A stretch of 64,000 bases of DNA. Source: Tessaracoccus sp. OH4464_COT-324. Lineage in GTDB: Bacteria; Actinomycetota; Actinomycetes; Propionibacteriales; Propionibacteriaceae. The notes under the pieces are model-generated. The model ran no database searches and was not told the origin of the DNA. It saw only the letters and a list, made by a program, of their open reading frames with translations. The stretch is taken from NCBI RefSeq assembly GCF_003932855.1, contig NZ_RQYZ01000001.1, positions 310,001-374,000 on the forward strand, in the 5' to 3' direction. Within the stretch, counting starts at the first letter, position 1. The number at the start of each line of letters is the position of its first letter. A program made the position numbers and the translations under genes. Below are positions 1 through 7,944 of the stretch, piece by piece.

Positions 1-824
1 CGGCCCTCCGGCCAGCGTGAGGCCAGGATCAGCGCGTCGGTGTTCGGGGAGAGGATCCGGGTCAGCCGGTTGTTCTCCGTCGCCGAGTTTGTGACGTTAT
101 GGGACTCGTCGACGACGACCGCGTCCCACTGGTGGCGGCGCAGATCATGGACGAAGCGCTCCTGCTTGAGAGTGTCGATGGAGATGATGACCCGCTTGAA
201 GAACGTGAACGGGTTGCGGTTGGCGGGCAGCTTCTGCTTCACCCGCTCCACACCCTGCGAATCGAGGCGGACGAGCGGGATGGCGAAGCGGGTCCACATC
301 TCGTGCTGCATCTGCTCCAGCACGTGACGAGGGGTGACGATGAGGATGCGCTCGCCGCGGCCTCGTCGGATCAACTCCGCCAGGATCAGCCCGATCTCCA
401 GGGTCTTGCCGAGCCCCACGGCGTCGGCGAGCAGGATGCGGGGCCGCAACAGATTCGGATCGAGGGCCTTCGCGACCGCCCGGTGCTGGTAGCTGAGTGG
501 CGTCGCTAGCATCTCGCCGACGACGGCGAGCCGTGGGTCGCTGATCGGGACGCTCGTCTTCATGAGCGTCGCCTCCACCCACAACCGGGCGCGGCGGTAC
601 CTGGGGGAGCCGTCGGGGGTGATGCGGGCCTTCCGCGGGTCGAGCGGGACCACGTCGTCAAGGGTCGTGTGGAAGGTCGCCTCCTGGCCACGAACCAGGT
701 CGGACAGCCCCAACGCCTCGATGCATGCCCCGCTGCTGATGGCCTCGACCTGGGTGACCAACCACTCCTCGTCGCGGACCACCACCACAGTCCCAGGGGC
801 CAAGGCCGTCTCAGCTGCACACAT
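1..824 (-). CDS. SNF2/RapA-like superfamily 2 helicase, N-terminal part (cut by window edge)
   Basis: Reading from an ATG at 824 gives about 274 residues with no stop before the window edge, so the C-terminal part is missing. An N-terminal segment of about 110 residues precedes the helicase core. A Walker A/motif I (DAVGLGKT) and a DESH motif II (VVVDESHN) are clear, and motif Ia-like text (ILIVTPRHVLEQM) lies between. This order matches SNF2/HepA-type DNA translocases with DISARM DrmD-like or RapA-like architecture; the exact subfamily cannot be fixed from this part. The start has a strong GGAGGTGAG ribosome site. The gene is divergent from rtcB. The last few residues before the edge do not show the expected SAT motif III. 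A role in nucleic-acid remodelling or defence is inference. Confidence 0.8.
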   Translation of the reverse strand, partial: MCAAETALAPGTVVVVRDEEWLVTQVEAISSGACIEALGLSDLVRGQEATFHTTLDDVVPLDPRKARITPDGSPRYRRARLWVEATLMKTSVPISDPRLAVVGEMLATPLSYQHRAVAKALDPNLLRPRILLADAVGLGKTLEIGLILAELIRRGRGERILIVTPRHVLEQMQHEMWTRFAIPLVRLDSQGVERVKQKLPANRNPFTFFKRVIISIDTLKQERFVHDLRRHQWDAVVVDESHNVTNSATENNRLTRILSPNTDALILASRWPEG

Positions 825-1209
825 CCGACTCACCTCCGGCCGACAGCCTATCGGGTGATCCCTTTGCCAGCCGAGCATCCCACCTCGGGCTCCCACCCGG
901 GGCAGAGGAGCTGTGGGACGGATATGGCGCGGTTGCCAGGACGAGCGCTGGTCTGCAATCATGGTCGGCGGTGCCCGGACGGCACCAGCCCGGAGAACCG
1001 GGCCAACGAGAGGTCGGATGATGGAACGGATGCAGAGCCAGCGTGTGGCACAGCAGTCGTTCCTGCGCGCTGCCATCCGCCGCCTCGATTCGGCGAACCG
1101 CTGAATCCCGGGGTCCCCGCCCTCTCGTCATCCCCACAACTCACCCGCCCTACGGCGAGAGGTGTTCGGGCACCCCTGTAATCCATTCACGAGAATCAGG
1201 AGTAGACCC
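825..1209. other. Intergenic region between divergent helicase and rtcB genes
   Basis: About 385 bases without a convincing gene. It must hold the promoters of both divergent genes. A short hairpin GGTGCC-CGGAC-GGCACC lies at 970-986, followed by a second small inverted repeat (CCCGGAGAACCGGG). A possible short plus-strand frame ends at 1104 (up to 63 codons, or 29 from the ATG at 1018), but it is Arg-rich, resembles no family I know, and has only a weak ribosome site. I do not call it a gene. Confidence 0.4.
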
Positions 1210-2415
1210 ATGCATACTTTCCCGGTGCCTCTGAGCGGCACCGACAACACCCTCATGTGGGCCGAAGAGGCGGGCATCGAAGAGCCCGCGATTCGGCAGC
1301 TGCGCAACGTCGCCCACCTTCCCTGGACCCACGGGCTCAGGGTTATGCCGGACGTCCACTACGGCAAGGGGGCGACCGTCGGCTCGGTCATCGCGATGCA
1401 CCAGGCGGTGGCCCCGGCAGCCGTCGGCGTCGACATCGGCTGCGGCATGACCGCCGTGCGGACCAGCCTCACCCCCGACCAACTGCCCGACGACCTGGCG
1501 GGGCTCAGACACGGACTCGAACGCGGCGTCCCCGTCGGCAACGGGCAGCACCGCACCCACTCGCGGACCATCGACCTGCACCAAGCACTCGGGCGCCGGT
1601 TCAAGGAGATGTCGAAGGCCTTCGACGACCTCAAGGTGCACGACATCTCGCGGCGCTTCGGGAGCCTGGATGGGAAGGCCATCGCGCAGGTCGGGACCCT
1701 TGGCGGCGGCAACCACTTCATCGAGCTGTGCTCCGGCGATGACTCTCGGGTGTGGGTGACGCTGCACTCCGGGTCGCGGGGGATCGGCAACAGGTTGGCG
1801 ATGGAACACATGGTTGTGGCTCAGTCGCTGAGCCACAACCAGGGGCTGGTCGATCGTGACCTGGCCGTGTTCCTCAGCTACACCCCGCAGATGGAGGCCT
1901 ACCTGCACGACCTGTGGTGGGCGCAGTCGTACGCGCTGCTCAACCGGGACGTCATGCTCGCCAGCATCTGCGACGAGCTGGCCCACCGGATCCCCGGCAT
2001 CACCTTCGACGAGCCCATCCGCTGCCACCACAACTACGTGGCTGTGGAGACCTACGACAACCTGGAGCTCATCGTCACCCGGAAGGGCGCCATCCGGGCC
2101 GGGAAGGGTGACATGGGGGTGATCCCAGGCTCGATGGGCACCGGCTCATACATCGTGCGAGGGCTGGGCAACGAGGCGTCGTACCAATCCGCATCCCATG
2201 GGGCAGGCCGGAGGATGTCCAGAGGTGAGGCGAAGCGTCGGTTCACCGCCGACGACCTTGCCGCCCAGACCGCAGGCATCGAGTGCCGGAAGGATGCGGG
2301 CGTCGTTGATGAGATTCCCGGAGCCTACAAAGACATCGACGACGTCATCAAGGCTCAAGCGAACCTCGTCGAGGTGGTAGCTCGGTTGCAGACCCTGCTC
2401 TGCATCAAGGGTTGA
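1210..2415 (+). CDS. rtcB: RNA-splicing ligase RtcB (3'-phosphate/5'-OH RNA ligase)
   Basis: Joins RNA 2',3'-cyclic phosphate or 3'-phosphate ends to 5'-OH ends using GTP and Mn2+, in the cytoplasm, for RNA repair or tRNA healing. The 401-residue protein carries the RtcB set: DVHYGKGATVG near residue 48, DIGCGM with metal ligands Asp75 and Cys78, GGGNHFIE, the SGSRGIG stretch, a HHNYVAVE metal region, GSMGTGSYIVRG and SHGAGR, whose His is the guanylate acceptor in studied homologues. The ATG at 1210 is chosen because AGGAG lies just upstream and the family start aligns there. It is a single gene closed by a long hairpin. No archease or RtcA partner is visible; only the divergent helicase is adjacent. 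Confidence 0.95.
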   Translation: MHTFPVPLSGTDNTLMWAEEAGIEEPAIRQLRNVAHLPWTHGLRVMPDVHYGKGATVGSVIAMHQAVAPAAVGVDIGCGMTAVRTSLTPDQLPDDLAGLRHGLERGVPVGNGQHRTHSRTIDLHQALGRRFKEMSKAFDDLKVHDISRRFGSLDGKAIAQVGTLGGGNHFIELCSGDDSRVWVTLHSGSRGIGNRLAMEHMVVAQSLSHNQGLVDRDLAVFLSYTPQMEAYLHDLWWAQSYALLNRDVMLASICDELAHRIPGITFDEPIRCHHNYVAVETYDNLELIVTRKGAIRAGKGDMGVIPGSMGTGSYIVRGLGNEASYQSASHGAGRRMSRGEAKRRFTADDLAAQTAGIECRKDAGVVDEIPGAYKDIDDVIKAQANLVEVVARLQTLLCIKG

Positions 2416-2416
2416 A

Positions 2417-2466
2417 GCCCGTGGCGGCCGCGAGTGACCAGCGGGTGGCTCGCGGCCGCCACGGGC
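2417..2466 (+). terminator. Perfect 18-bp hairpin after rtcB
   Basis: Two perfectly complementary 18-base arms (2417-2434 and 2449-2466) with a 14-base loop start two bases after the rtcB stop codon. No U-run follows, which is common for actinobacterial terminators. The stem is almost entirely G/C. Confidence 0.75.
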
Positions 2467-2732
2467 GGGACCAGACCGGTCAGGCCGCGACGAGGCAGGC
2501 CCGGTCTCGGCACGATTCCTCGACTTCGGGGGCGGCCAATCAGCGCCGGGGCTGAAGCAGTTCTGGAAACACCGGTCGGGATGCCGTGGCTCTAGCTTGG
2601 ACAGTTCCAGCGCGCCGCCGTCCCTAGGGGGGAGAGCGGCTCCCGCCGCGATGTGGCCACGGCGCGGCTCCGTGGATACAATTTGCGTCCGTGCTGCACC
2701 GTCTATGCAGCCGGTATCGAAAGGAATATCAC
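2467..2732. promoter_or_regulatory. Intergenic region and probable aspS promoter
   Basis: No gene is visible. A TACAAT -10-like box lies at 2677-2682, about 50 bases before the aspS start; no good -35 hexamer accompanies it. A GAAAGGAA ribosome site near 2718-2725 precedes the GTG start. Confidence 0.4.
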
Positions 2733-4514
2733 GTGATCCGCACGCATGACGCCGGAACGCTCCGTATGGAGCACGTCGGCCAGGAAGTCGTTCTCGCTGG
2801 CTGGGTGGCCAAGCGTCGAGACCACGGCGGGGTCGCTTTCGTTGATCTGCGCGACGCCTCGGGCCGAGCCCAGGTGGTGGTGCGCGACGAACTGCTGGAG
2901 GCAACCGGCGCACACGACCTCCGAAACGAGTACTGCATCAAGGTGCGTGGTCGCGTCGAGCAGCGGCCGGAAGGTAACGAAAACCCCGACCTGGCCACCG
3001 GTGAGATCGAGGTGGCGATCGAGGAACTGGAGGTGCTGAACCCGTCGGCGCCGCTACCGTTCCAGATCGACGAGCGGGTGTCCGTCGGAGAAGAGGCCCG
3101 CCTCAAGTACCGGTACCTGGATCTGCGGCGGCCAAAGCCGGGCGCCAACATCCGGTTGCGCTCCAAGGTGAACCAAGCGGCCCGTCGAGTCCTGGAGAAG
3201 CACGACTTCGTCGAGATAGAGACCCCCACGCTGACCCGGTCCACCCCCGAGGGCGCGCGCGACTTCCTGGTGCCCGCCAGGCTCGCCCCCGGCTCCTGGT
3301 ACGCGCTGCCGCAGTCTCCGCAGCTGTTCAAGCAGCTGCTCATGGTGGCTGGGATGGAACGCTACTACCAGATCGCGCGCTGCTACCGGGATGAGGATTT
3401 CCGCGCTGACCGCCAGCCCGAGTTCACCCAGCTCGACATCGAAATGAGCTTCGTGGATCAGGAAGACGTGATGGCGCTGGCCGAGCAGATCCTGGCCGAG
3501 ATCTGGGCGCTGATCGGTGTGGAGCTGAGCACTCCCTTCCGTCGGATCACCTACCTCGAAGCCATGGACCGCTACGGCTCGGACAAGCCGGATCTGCGGT
3601 TCGACCTGGAGATCACCGAGCTCACGCAGTACTTCGCCGATACCAACTTCCGAGTGTTCCAGGCCCCCTACGTGGGAAGCATCGTGATGCCGGGCGGAGG
3701 AAGCCAGCCTAGACGCACCTTCGATGCCTGGCAGGAATGGGCCCGACAGCGCGGAGCGAAGGGCTTGGCCTACATCACCGTCAGCAACGAGGGCGAGCTG
3801 GGTGGCCCCGTGGCGAAGAACCTTTCTGAGAAGGAACTGGCGGGCCTGATGGAGGCCACCGGCGCGCAGCCCGGGGACTGCATCTTCTTCGCCGCCGGCG
3901 CCCGCGCGGCCTCGCAGGCCCTCCTGGGCGCCGCCCGCAACGAGATCGCCGTGCGCACTGGGCTCATCGACAGCAACGCGTGGAGCTTCGTCTGGGTGGT
4001 GGACGCGCCGCTGTTCAAGCCCACCGCCGAAGCCGCGGCGGAGGGCGACGTCGCGCTGGGCGACGGCCAGTGGACCGCGGTGCACCACGCGTTCACCTCG
4101 CCGAAACCGGAATGTCTGGACACGTTCGACACCGATCCCGGTGCCGCCCTCGCCTACGCCTACGACATCGTGTGCAACGGCAACGAAATCGGCGGCGGCT
4201 CCATCCGCATCCACCGCAGGGACATCCAGGAGCGCGTGTTCCGCGTGATGGGCATCGGGCAGGAAGAAGCGCAGGAGAAGTTCGGCTTCCTGCTGGAGGC
4301 CTTCCAATACGGAGCGCCCCCGCACGGCGGCATCGCATTCGGCTGGGACCGAATTGTGAGCCTGCTGAGCGGCGCGGAGTCGATCCGCGACGTCATCGCC
4401 TTCCCGAAGTCGGGAGGCGGCTTCGACCCGCTGACCGCCGCGCCAGCCCCCATCACCGCCGCCCAGCGCAAGGAAGCTGGCGTCGATTTCAAACCGGAGC
4501 CGAAGGAGCGCTGA
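2733..4514 (+). CDS. aspS: Aspartate--tRNA ligase
   Basis: Charges tRNA-Asp with aspartate in the cytoplasm (class II aminoacyl-tRNA synthetase). The 593-residue protein has the bacterial layout: N-terminal OB-fold anticodon domain ([16 protein letters not shown]), catalytic core with motif 1 ([16 protein letters not shown]), motif 2 (the [15 protein letters not shown] stretch), a GAD insertion domain in the middle, and motif 3 ([10 protein letters not shown]) near the C-terminus. GTG at 2733 is chosen over an upstream in-frame ATG at 2691: it fits the family N-terminus and has a ribosome site. It appears to be transcribed alone, closed by the hairpin after 4526. Whether it also charges tRNA-Asn cannot be read from the sequence. 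Confidence 0.96.
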   Translation: MIRTHDAGTLRMEHVGQEVVLAGWVAKRRDHGGVAFVDLRDASGRAQVVVRDELLEATGAHDLRNEYCIKVRGRVEQRPEGNENPDLATGEIEVAIEELEVLNPSAPLPFQIDERVSVGEEARLKYRYLDLRRPKPGANIRLRSKVNQAARRVLEKHDFVEIETPTLTRSTPEGARDFLVPARLAPGSWYALPQSPQLFKQLLMVAGMERYYQIARCYRDEDFRADRQPEFTQLDIEMSFVDQEDVMALAEQILAEIWALIGVELSTPFRRITYLEAMDRYGSDKPDLRFDLEITELTQYFADTNFRVFQAPYVGSIVMPGGGSQPRRTFDAWQEWARQRGAKGLAYITVSNEGELGGPVAKNLSEKELAGLMEATGAQPGDCIFFAAGARAASQALLGAARNEIAVRTGLIDSNAWSFVWVVDAPLFKPTAEAAAEGDVALGDGQWTAVHHAFTSPKPECLDTFDTDPGAALAYAYDIVCNGNEIGGGSIRIHRRDIQERVFRVMGIGQEEAQEKFGFLLEAFQYGAPPHGGIAFGWDRIVSLLSGAESIRDVIAFPKSGGGFDPLTAAPAPITAAQRKEAGVDFKPEPKER

Positions 4515-4525
4515 GTACCGCTTTC

Positions 4526-4560
4526 GTTGAGGGGCTGCACTGAGTGCGGCCCCTCAACTT
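4526..4560 (+). terminator. Hairpin terminator after aspS
   Basis: GTTGAGGGGC (4526-4535) pairs with GCCCCTCAAC (4549-4558), and the inner GCAC/GTGC extends the stem around a TGA loop. It lies 11 bases after the aspS stop codon and is followed by TT. Confidence 0.8.
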
Positions 4561-4609
4561 CGTTCCCGCCGGCACCACTATTGTGGTGGCCATATCGAGA
4601 GGAGACCGC

Positions 4610-5335
4610 ATGGCCCTGAAAGATGCGTTGAGCTTCCGACGATCCATCCGCCATTATGATGAGGTGCCAGTCGACCCGGGCAGAGTAGAGCAGTGCCTAC
4701 GATTGGCGCAGCTGGCGCCCAGCAGTTCCAACATGCAGTTGTACGAGTTCATCCATGTCGTGGATCCTCATTTGGTGGCCCGTCTTGCTGAGGCCTGCCT
4801 CGGGCAGCGCGGGGCCACAACGGCCAATCAACTCGTGGTATTCGTCACTCGACAGGACTTGTATCGGGTGCATGCGGCGCAAGTGCTCGACTTCGAGCGG
4901 GGAAACATCAGGCGAAACTCGCCCGCCGAAAAGGTGGCCAGACATACCCGGCATCGGGAGATCTACTACGGTCGCTTGATGCCTTTCATCTATGCCCGCG
5001 CGTGGGGACTGCTGGGCCTGGTCCGGAAGGCCGTCGCGGTGTTGGCGAGTCTGCGCAGGCCGATGCTCACCCGCGTCTCCGAGGCGGACATGAGGGTCGT
5101 CGTGCACAAGAGTTGCGCACTCGCGGCTCAGACCTTCCTGCTGGCGATGGCCGAGGAAGGTATAGATACCTGCCCGCTGGAGGGTTTCGACGAGCGTCGA
5201 GTGAAGCGAATCTTGCGGCTTCCGCGCGGTGCCGAGGTGTCGCTGATCGTGTCTTGTGGCATGCGCAAACCTGGCCGTGGATTGTGGGGGGAACGCTACC
5301 GATTGCCGTTTGATCAGGTGTATCGCAGGATCTAG
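4610..5335 (+). CDS. Nitroreductase-family flavoprotein
   Basis: A 241-residue protein of the FMN-dependent nitroreductase superfamily. The N-terminal signature FRRSIRHYDEVPVDP and LAPSSSNMQLYEF (FMN phosphate and ring contacts in the family) are clear; a middle insertion of about 70 residues is rich in Arg and hydrophobic residues, and the C-terminal part (EEGIDTCPLEGFD, then SLIVSCGMR) fits the FMN-binding fold. Members reduce nitro compounds, quinones or flavins with NAD(P)H; the substrate here is unknown. ATG at 4610 has a GAGAGGAGA ribosome site. It is isolated between the aspS terminator and the VanY-like pair. Confidence 0.85.
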   Translation: MALKDALSFRRSIRHYDEVPVDPGRVEQCLRLAQLAPSSSNMQLYEFIHVVDPHLVARLAEACLGQRGATTANQLVVFVTRQDLYRVHAAQVLDFERGNIRRNSPAEKVARHTRHREIYYGRLMPFIYARAWGLLGLVRKAVAVLASLRRPMLTRVSEADMRVVVHKSCALAAQTFLLAMAEEGIDTCPLEGFDERRVKRILRLPRGAEVSLIVSCGMRKPGRGLWGERYRLPFDQVYRRI

Positions 5336-5362
5336 CGCTGATCGGGTGACCCCCTCCTGGGT

Positions 5363-5434
5363 TAGCATCAGGACAAGCGCTCCACCTTCGGGGCGCTCCA
5401 GGGTGCGACCGACGCCCTGGAGGAAGGAATAGCC
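5363..5434 (+). promoter_or_regulatory. Promoter and two-hairpin 5' leader of first VanY-like gene
   Basis: A TAGCAT -10-like box (5363-5368) is followed by two adjacent hairpins: AGCGCTCC/GGGGCGCT (5376-5397) and CCAGGGTG/CGCCCTGG (5398-5420), each 8 bp with one G-U pair. AGGAAGGAA then forms the ribosome site before ATG 5435. The layout matches the leader of the paralogue at 6609-6682, so a shared RNA control is possible. Confidence 0.5.
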
Positions 5435-6481
5435 ATGTCCACCAATGTTTCGGTTCTGCCGAGGTGGCGCAAGGTCCAGCTCATGCTGGTCGCTGTGCTG
5501 CTCGGACTCGCTTCGGGGCTCGTCGGACCGACGGCCCAAGCGGCAATCAGCACCAAGGCGGCGCAGTGGAATCTCGCCGCGATGTCCTATCTCCGCTACG
5601 AGCAGATCGACGGCGCGAACGGCCCGCAGACGAAGGACGCCGTCCGGCGTTTCCAAGCGGACCAGTGCCTCGCGGCTGACGGGGTCGTCGGCCCCAACAC
5701 CGAGGCCAAGCTCAAGTCGGTGATGCGACAGGTCCAGGCCAAGGTCGGGGTGGCCCAAGACGGTCTGGCCGGACCGGCGACCAAGGAGGCGATCAAGCGT
5801 TTCCAAGCCCAGAACGGCCTCACCGCTGACGGGTATGCCGGCCCGGCAACGTTCGCGAAGATGGGCATCCCACGAACGTGTTCGGCCCCGCCGGCGCCTC
5901 CGCCCGGTGGCGGGTCGTCCGGGGTCGTCCAGCCCGTGCTCAGCCCGTCGTCGGGGGTGGCGTGCGCGCCGAATACCCGAGACCTCGGCGTGCACGACGG
6001 CTACTCGAGGGGAAAGAAAATCAGGGTGCGGCTGTGCGCGATTCCTGGTTTCCGCAGCACGAGCTCCGAGAGCACTCCGGGCAGCCCTTACTACATCAAG
6101 AACGCGAACCGCGAGGTGATCGTGAACTCGCGGGTGTCCGGGCCCGTGCTGTCGATGTTCGACGCGGCGCGCAGGGAGGGCCACCTGCTGCGGGCCAACT
6201 CCAGCTTCAGGAGTCACGCCCACCAGTCCGCGTTGTGGGCGGCCAATCCTGATTCCAGGCTGGTGGCTCGCCCCGGGTACTCCGCCCACCAGGCAGGCCT
6301 CGCCATCGACATCTTCGGAATCAAGGGGAAGAGGCCGGGAGCGTCCTGCGCTAACAGGGCACAGGACCCCAAGAATCCGCAGTATCGGTGGCTGCGCAGC
6401 AACGCGCACCGGTTCAGCATCAAGCAGTACGCCGCCGAAGCGTGGCACTGGGACTACTTGCCGCTGAGCAACCGCTGCTAG
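5435..6481 (+). CDS. Secreted peptidoglycan-binding VanY-like peptidase (paralogue A)
   Basis: A 348-residue secreted protein. An N-terminal signal peptide (hydrophobic residues ~16-30, likely cut after PTAQA) is followed by two peptidoglycan_binding_1 repeats (repeated DGxxGPxT signatures, ~40-145), a Pro/Gly linker, and a C-terminal D-alanyl-D-alanine carboxypeptidase (VanY/peptidase M15) domain. The zinc-site motifs are visible: FRSHAHQSAL, SAHQAGLAIDIFG (SxHxxGxAxD) and EAWHWDY. It probably trims peptide stems in the cell wall. The gene immediately downstream is a close paralogue, so this is a tandem duplication. A two-hairpin leader and a hairpin terminator flank it, suggesting separate transcripts. 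The physiological substrate is not known. Confidence 0.88.
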   Translation: MSTNVSVLPRWRKVQLMLVAVLLGLASGLVGPTAQAAISTKAAQWNLAAMSYLRYEQIDGANGPQTKDAVRRFQADQCLAADGVVGPNTEAKLKSVMRQVQAKVGVAQDGLAGPATKEAIKRFQAQNGLTADGYAGPATFAKMGIPRTCSAPPAPPPGGGSSGVVQPVLSPSSGVACAPNTRDLGVHDGYSRGKKIRVRLCAIPGFRSTSSESTPGSPYYIKNANREVIVNSRVSGPVLSMFDAARREGHLLRANSSFRSHAHQSALWAANPDSRLVARPGYSAHQAGLAIDIFGIKGKRPGASCANRAQDPKNPQYRWLRSNAHRFSIKQYAAEAWHWDYLPLSNRC

Positions 6482-6497
6482 TCGTCTGATTTAGGGG

Positions 6498-6525
6498 CTG
6501 GGTCTTCGCGTACGCGAGGGCCCAG
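6498..6525 (+). terminator. Hairpin terminator after first VanY-like gene
   Basis: CTGGGTCTTCGCG (6498-6510) pairs with CGCGAGGGCCCAG (6513-6525), with two G-U pairs and a very tight loop, 16 bases after the stop. It is followed by a T-rich stretch (TTCTGTTGTGT). Confidence 0.75.
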
Positions 6526-6608
6526 TTCTGTTGTGTCAGGCCATCGCCTCACGTCCAAAGTGGCATTTACCTGCGGTTTGGTTGTTTTCAAGTGGCCCTT
6601 CCGCCTGT

Positions 6609-6682
6609 TAGCCTGGCCGCATGTGCTCGCCGGGGGGCGAGCATTCCAGGGGTGAAGCTCACCCCAGGGGGAAGGAACAACG
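6609..6682 (+). promoter_or_regulatory. Promoter and two-hairpin 5' leader of second VanY-like gene
   Basis: A TAGCCT -10-like box (6609-6614) is followed by hairpin TGCTCGCC-GGGG-GGCGAGCA (6624-6643) and hairpin GGGGTGA-AGC-TCACCCC (6649-6665, with flanking CC/GG). GGGGGAAGGAA then leads into ATG 6683. Spacing and order mirror the leader at 5363-5434, although the stem sequences differ. Confidence 0.5.
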
Positions 6683-7726
6683 ATGTCCAACAACAACCGA
6701 ACCGGCACCCGGCTCCGCAGCATCAAGCTGCTGCTCGTTGCTCTGCTGCTCGGCGTGACCGGCGGCTTGGTGGCGCCATCCGCAGCCTCGGCCGCACCGC
6801 TCAGCACGCAGCGCGTGCAGTGGAACCTGGCGGCCATGTCCTACCTCAAGTACTCAGACGCCGACGGCGTTAGCGGCCCCAAAACCACCGCTGCGGTGAA
6901 GCAGTTCCAGGCGGACCAGTGCCTGGCGGCCGACGGCGTCGTCGGCCCGGCTACGGACGCTCGGCTCCAGTCGGTGATGCGGCAGATCCAGGCGAAGGTG
7001 GGCGTGACGCAGGACGGCGCTGCGGGTCCGGCGACCCGGGACGCGATCAAGGCGTATCAGGCGCGCAACGGCCTCACGGCCGACGGCTATGCCGGGCCAG
7101 CCACGTTCGCGAAGATGGGGTTGACCCGCACCTGCACGCCGCCCTCCGGGGGAGGCTCCTCGCAGGTCATCCACCCGCTGAGCGCTGCGTCTGACAGAGT
7201 GGCGTGTGCCGCGGGCACGCGCGACCTCGGCGTTCATCAGGGCTTCTACCAAGGCAAGGGGATGAAGGTTCGGCTGTGTGCCATCCCTGGCTTTGCCAGC
7301 ACCGGCGCGGAGAGCACCCCGGGCAGCAGGTACTACATTAAGGGCGCAAACCGGGAAGCCATTGTGAACGCCCGGGTTTCGGGCCCCGTCCGTGACCTGT
7401 TTGCCGCCGCCAAGCGCTCCGGCGTCACGATGCGCGCCGGGTCTACGTTCCGCTCGAACGCGCACCAGACGGCGCTGTGGAACAACAATCCTGATCCGCG
7501 GATGGTCGCACGACCGGGAACCTCCGCGCATCAGGGCGGCTACGCCATCGACTTCTCCGGCATCACCGCGAAGAATAGGAACGCCACCTGTGCCACGCGG
7601 GCGACGCAGTGGGGCAACGCCCAATACAAGTGGCTGCGCGGCAACGCGAGCCGGTTCGGCATGAAGCAGTACGCCGTCGAGGCGTGGCACTGGGACTTCC
7701 TGCCGCTGAACAGCCGCTGCTCGTAG
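6683..7726 (+). CDS. Secreted peptidoglycan-binding VanY-like peptidase (paralogue B)
   Basis: A 347-residue paralogue of the gene at 5435-6481, with the same order: signal peptide (likely cleavage after SAASA), two peptidoglycan-binding repeats (~45-150), a Gly/Ser linker and a VanY/M15 carboxypeptidase domain. Zinc-site motifs [24 protein letters not shown] and EAWHWDF are kept, so both copies should be active zinc peptidases acting outside the membrane. The two proteins align along their whole length, including cysteines flanking the catalytic domain; the linker differs. ATG 6683 follows a GGGGGAAGGAA ribosome site. The gene has its own promoter-like box and terminator. Copies may differ in expression or preferred cross-link; that is inference. 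Confidence 0.88.
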   Translation: MSNNNRTGTRLRSIKLLLVALLLGVTGGLVAPSAASAAPLSTQRVQWNLAAMSYLKYSDADGVSGPKTTAAVKQFQADQCLAADGVVGPATDARLQSVMRQIQAKVGVTQDGAAGPATRDAIKAYQARNGLTADGYAGPATFAKMGLTRTCTPPSGGGSSQVIHPLSAASDRVACAAGTRDLGVHQGFYQGKGMKVRLCAIPGFASTGAESTPGSRYYIKGANREAIVNARVSGPVRDLFAAAKRSGVTMRAGSTFRSNAHQTALWNNNPDPRMVARPGTSAHQGGYAIDFSGITAKNRNATCATRATQWGNAQYKWLRGNASRFGMKQYAVEAWHWDFLPLNSRCS

Positions 7727-7738
7727 GGCAAACGCTTC

Positions 7739-7776
7739 GGCTGGGTCCCCGCCACGTGTGGGGGCCCAGCCGTTTT
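7739..7776 (+). terminator. Rho-independent terminator after second VanY-like gene
   Basis: GGCTGGG..CCCC (from 7739) pairs with GGGG..CCCAGCC (to 7771) and is followed by a TTTT run (7773-7776): a classic stem plus U-tract. Confidence 0.85.
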
Positions 7777-7944
7777 CATGCGCTTCAAGCCCTTGGCCAC
7801 AGCGTGCTTGCGCTTCCGCGCCCGGGCGCGCCCGCGCAAGGAGTCGAGAACCGAGCCAACAGAACCACCCCGGTGATGACGCACGGCGCCCGCTGGGGAC
7901 AAGGAACAGGGGAACGTTCCACCCGTTTGCGTAGAGTTGGGGGC

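Noticed and set aside
3054-4325. Open frame of 423 codons antisense to aspS
   Set aside because: No domain signature and no ribosome site; aspS motifs are complete on the other strand.
5336-5434. c-di-AMP (ydaO) riboswitch before the VanY-like gene
   Set aside because: Such riboswitches often precede actinobacterial wall hydrolases, but the leader is about 60 nt and lacks the conserved core; only two simple hairpins are seen.
4697-6448. Minus-strand open frame of 583 codons across the nitroreductase and first VanY-like gene
   Set aside because: It spans two well-supported plus-strand genes and their intergenic promoter and is rich in Arg/His/Pro; a shadow frame.
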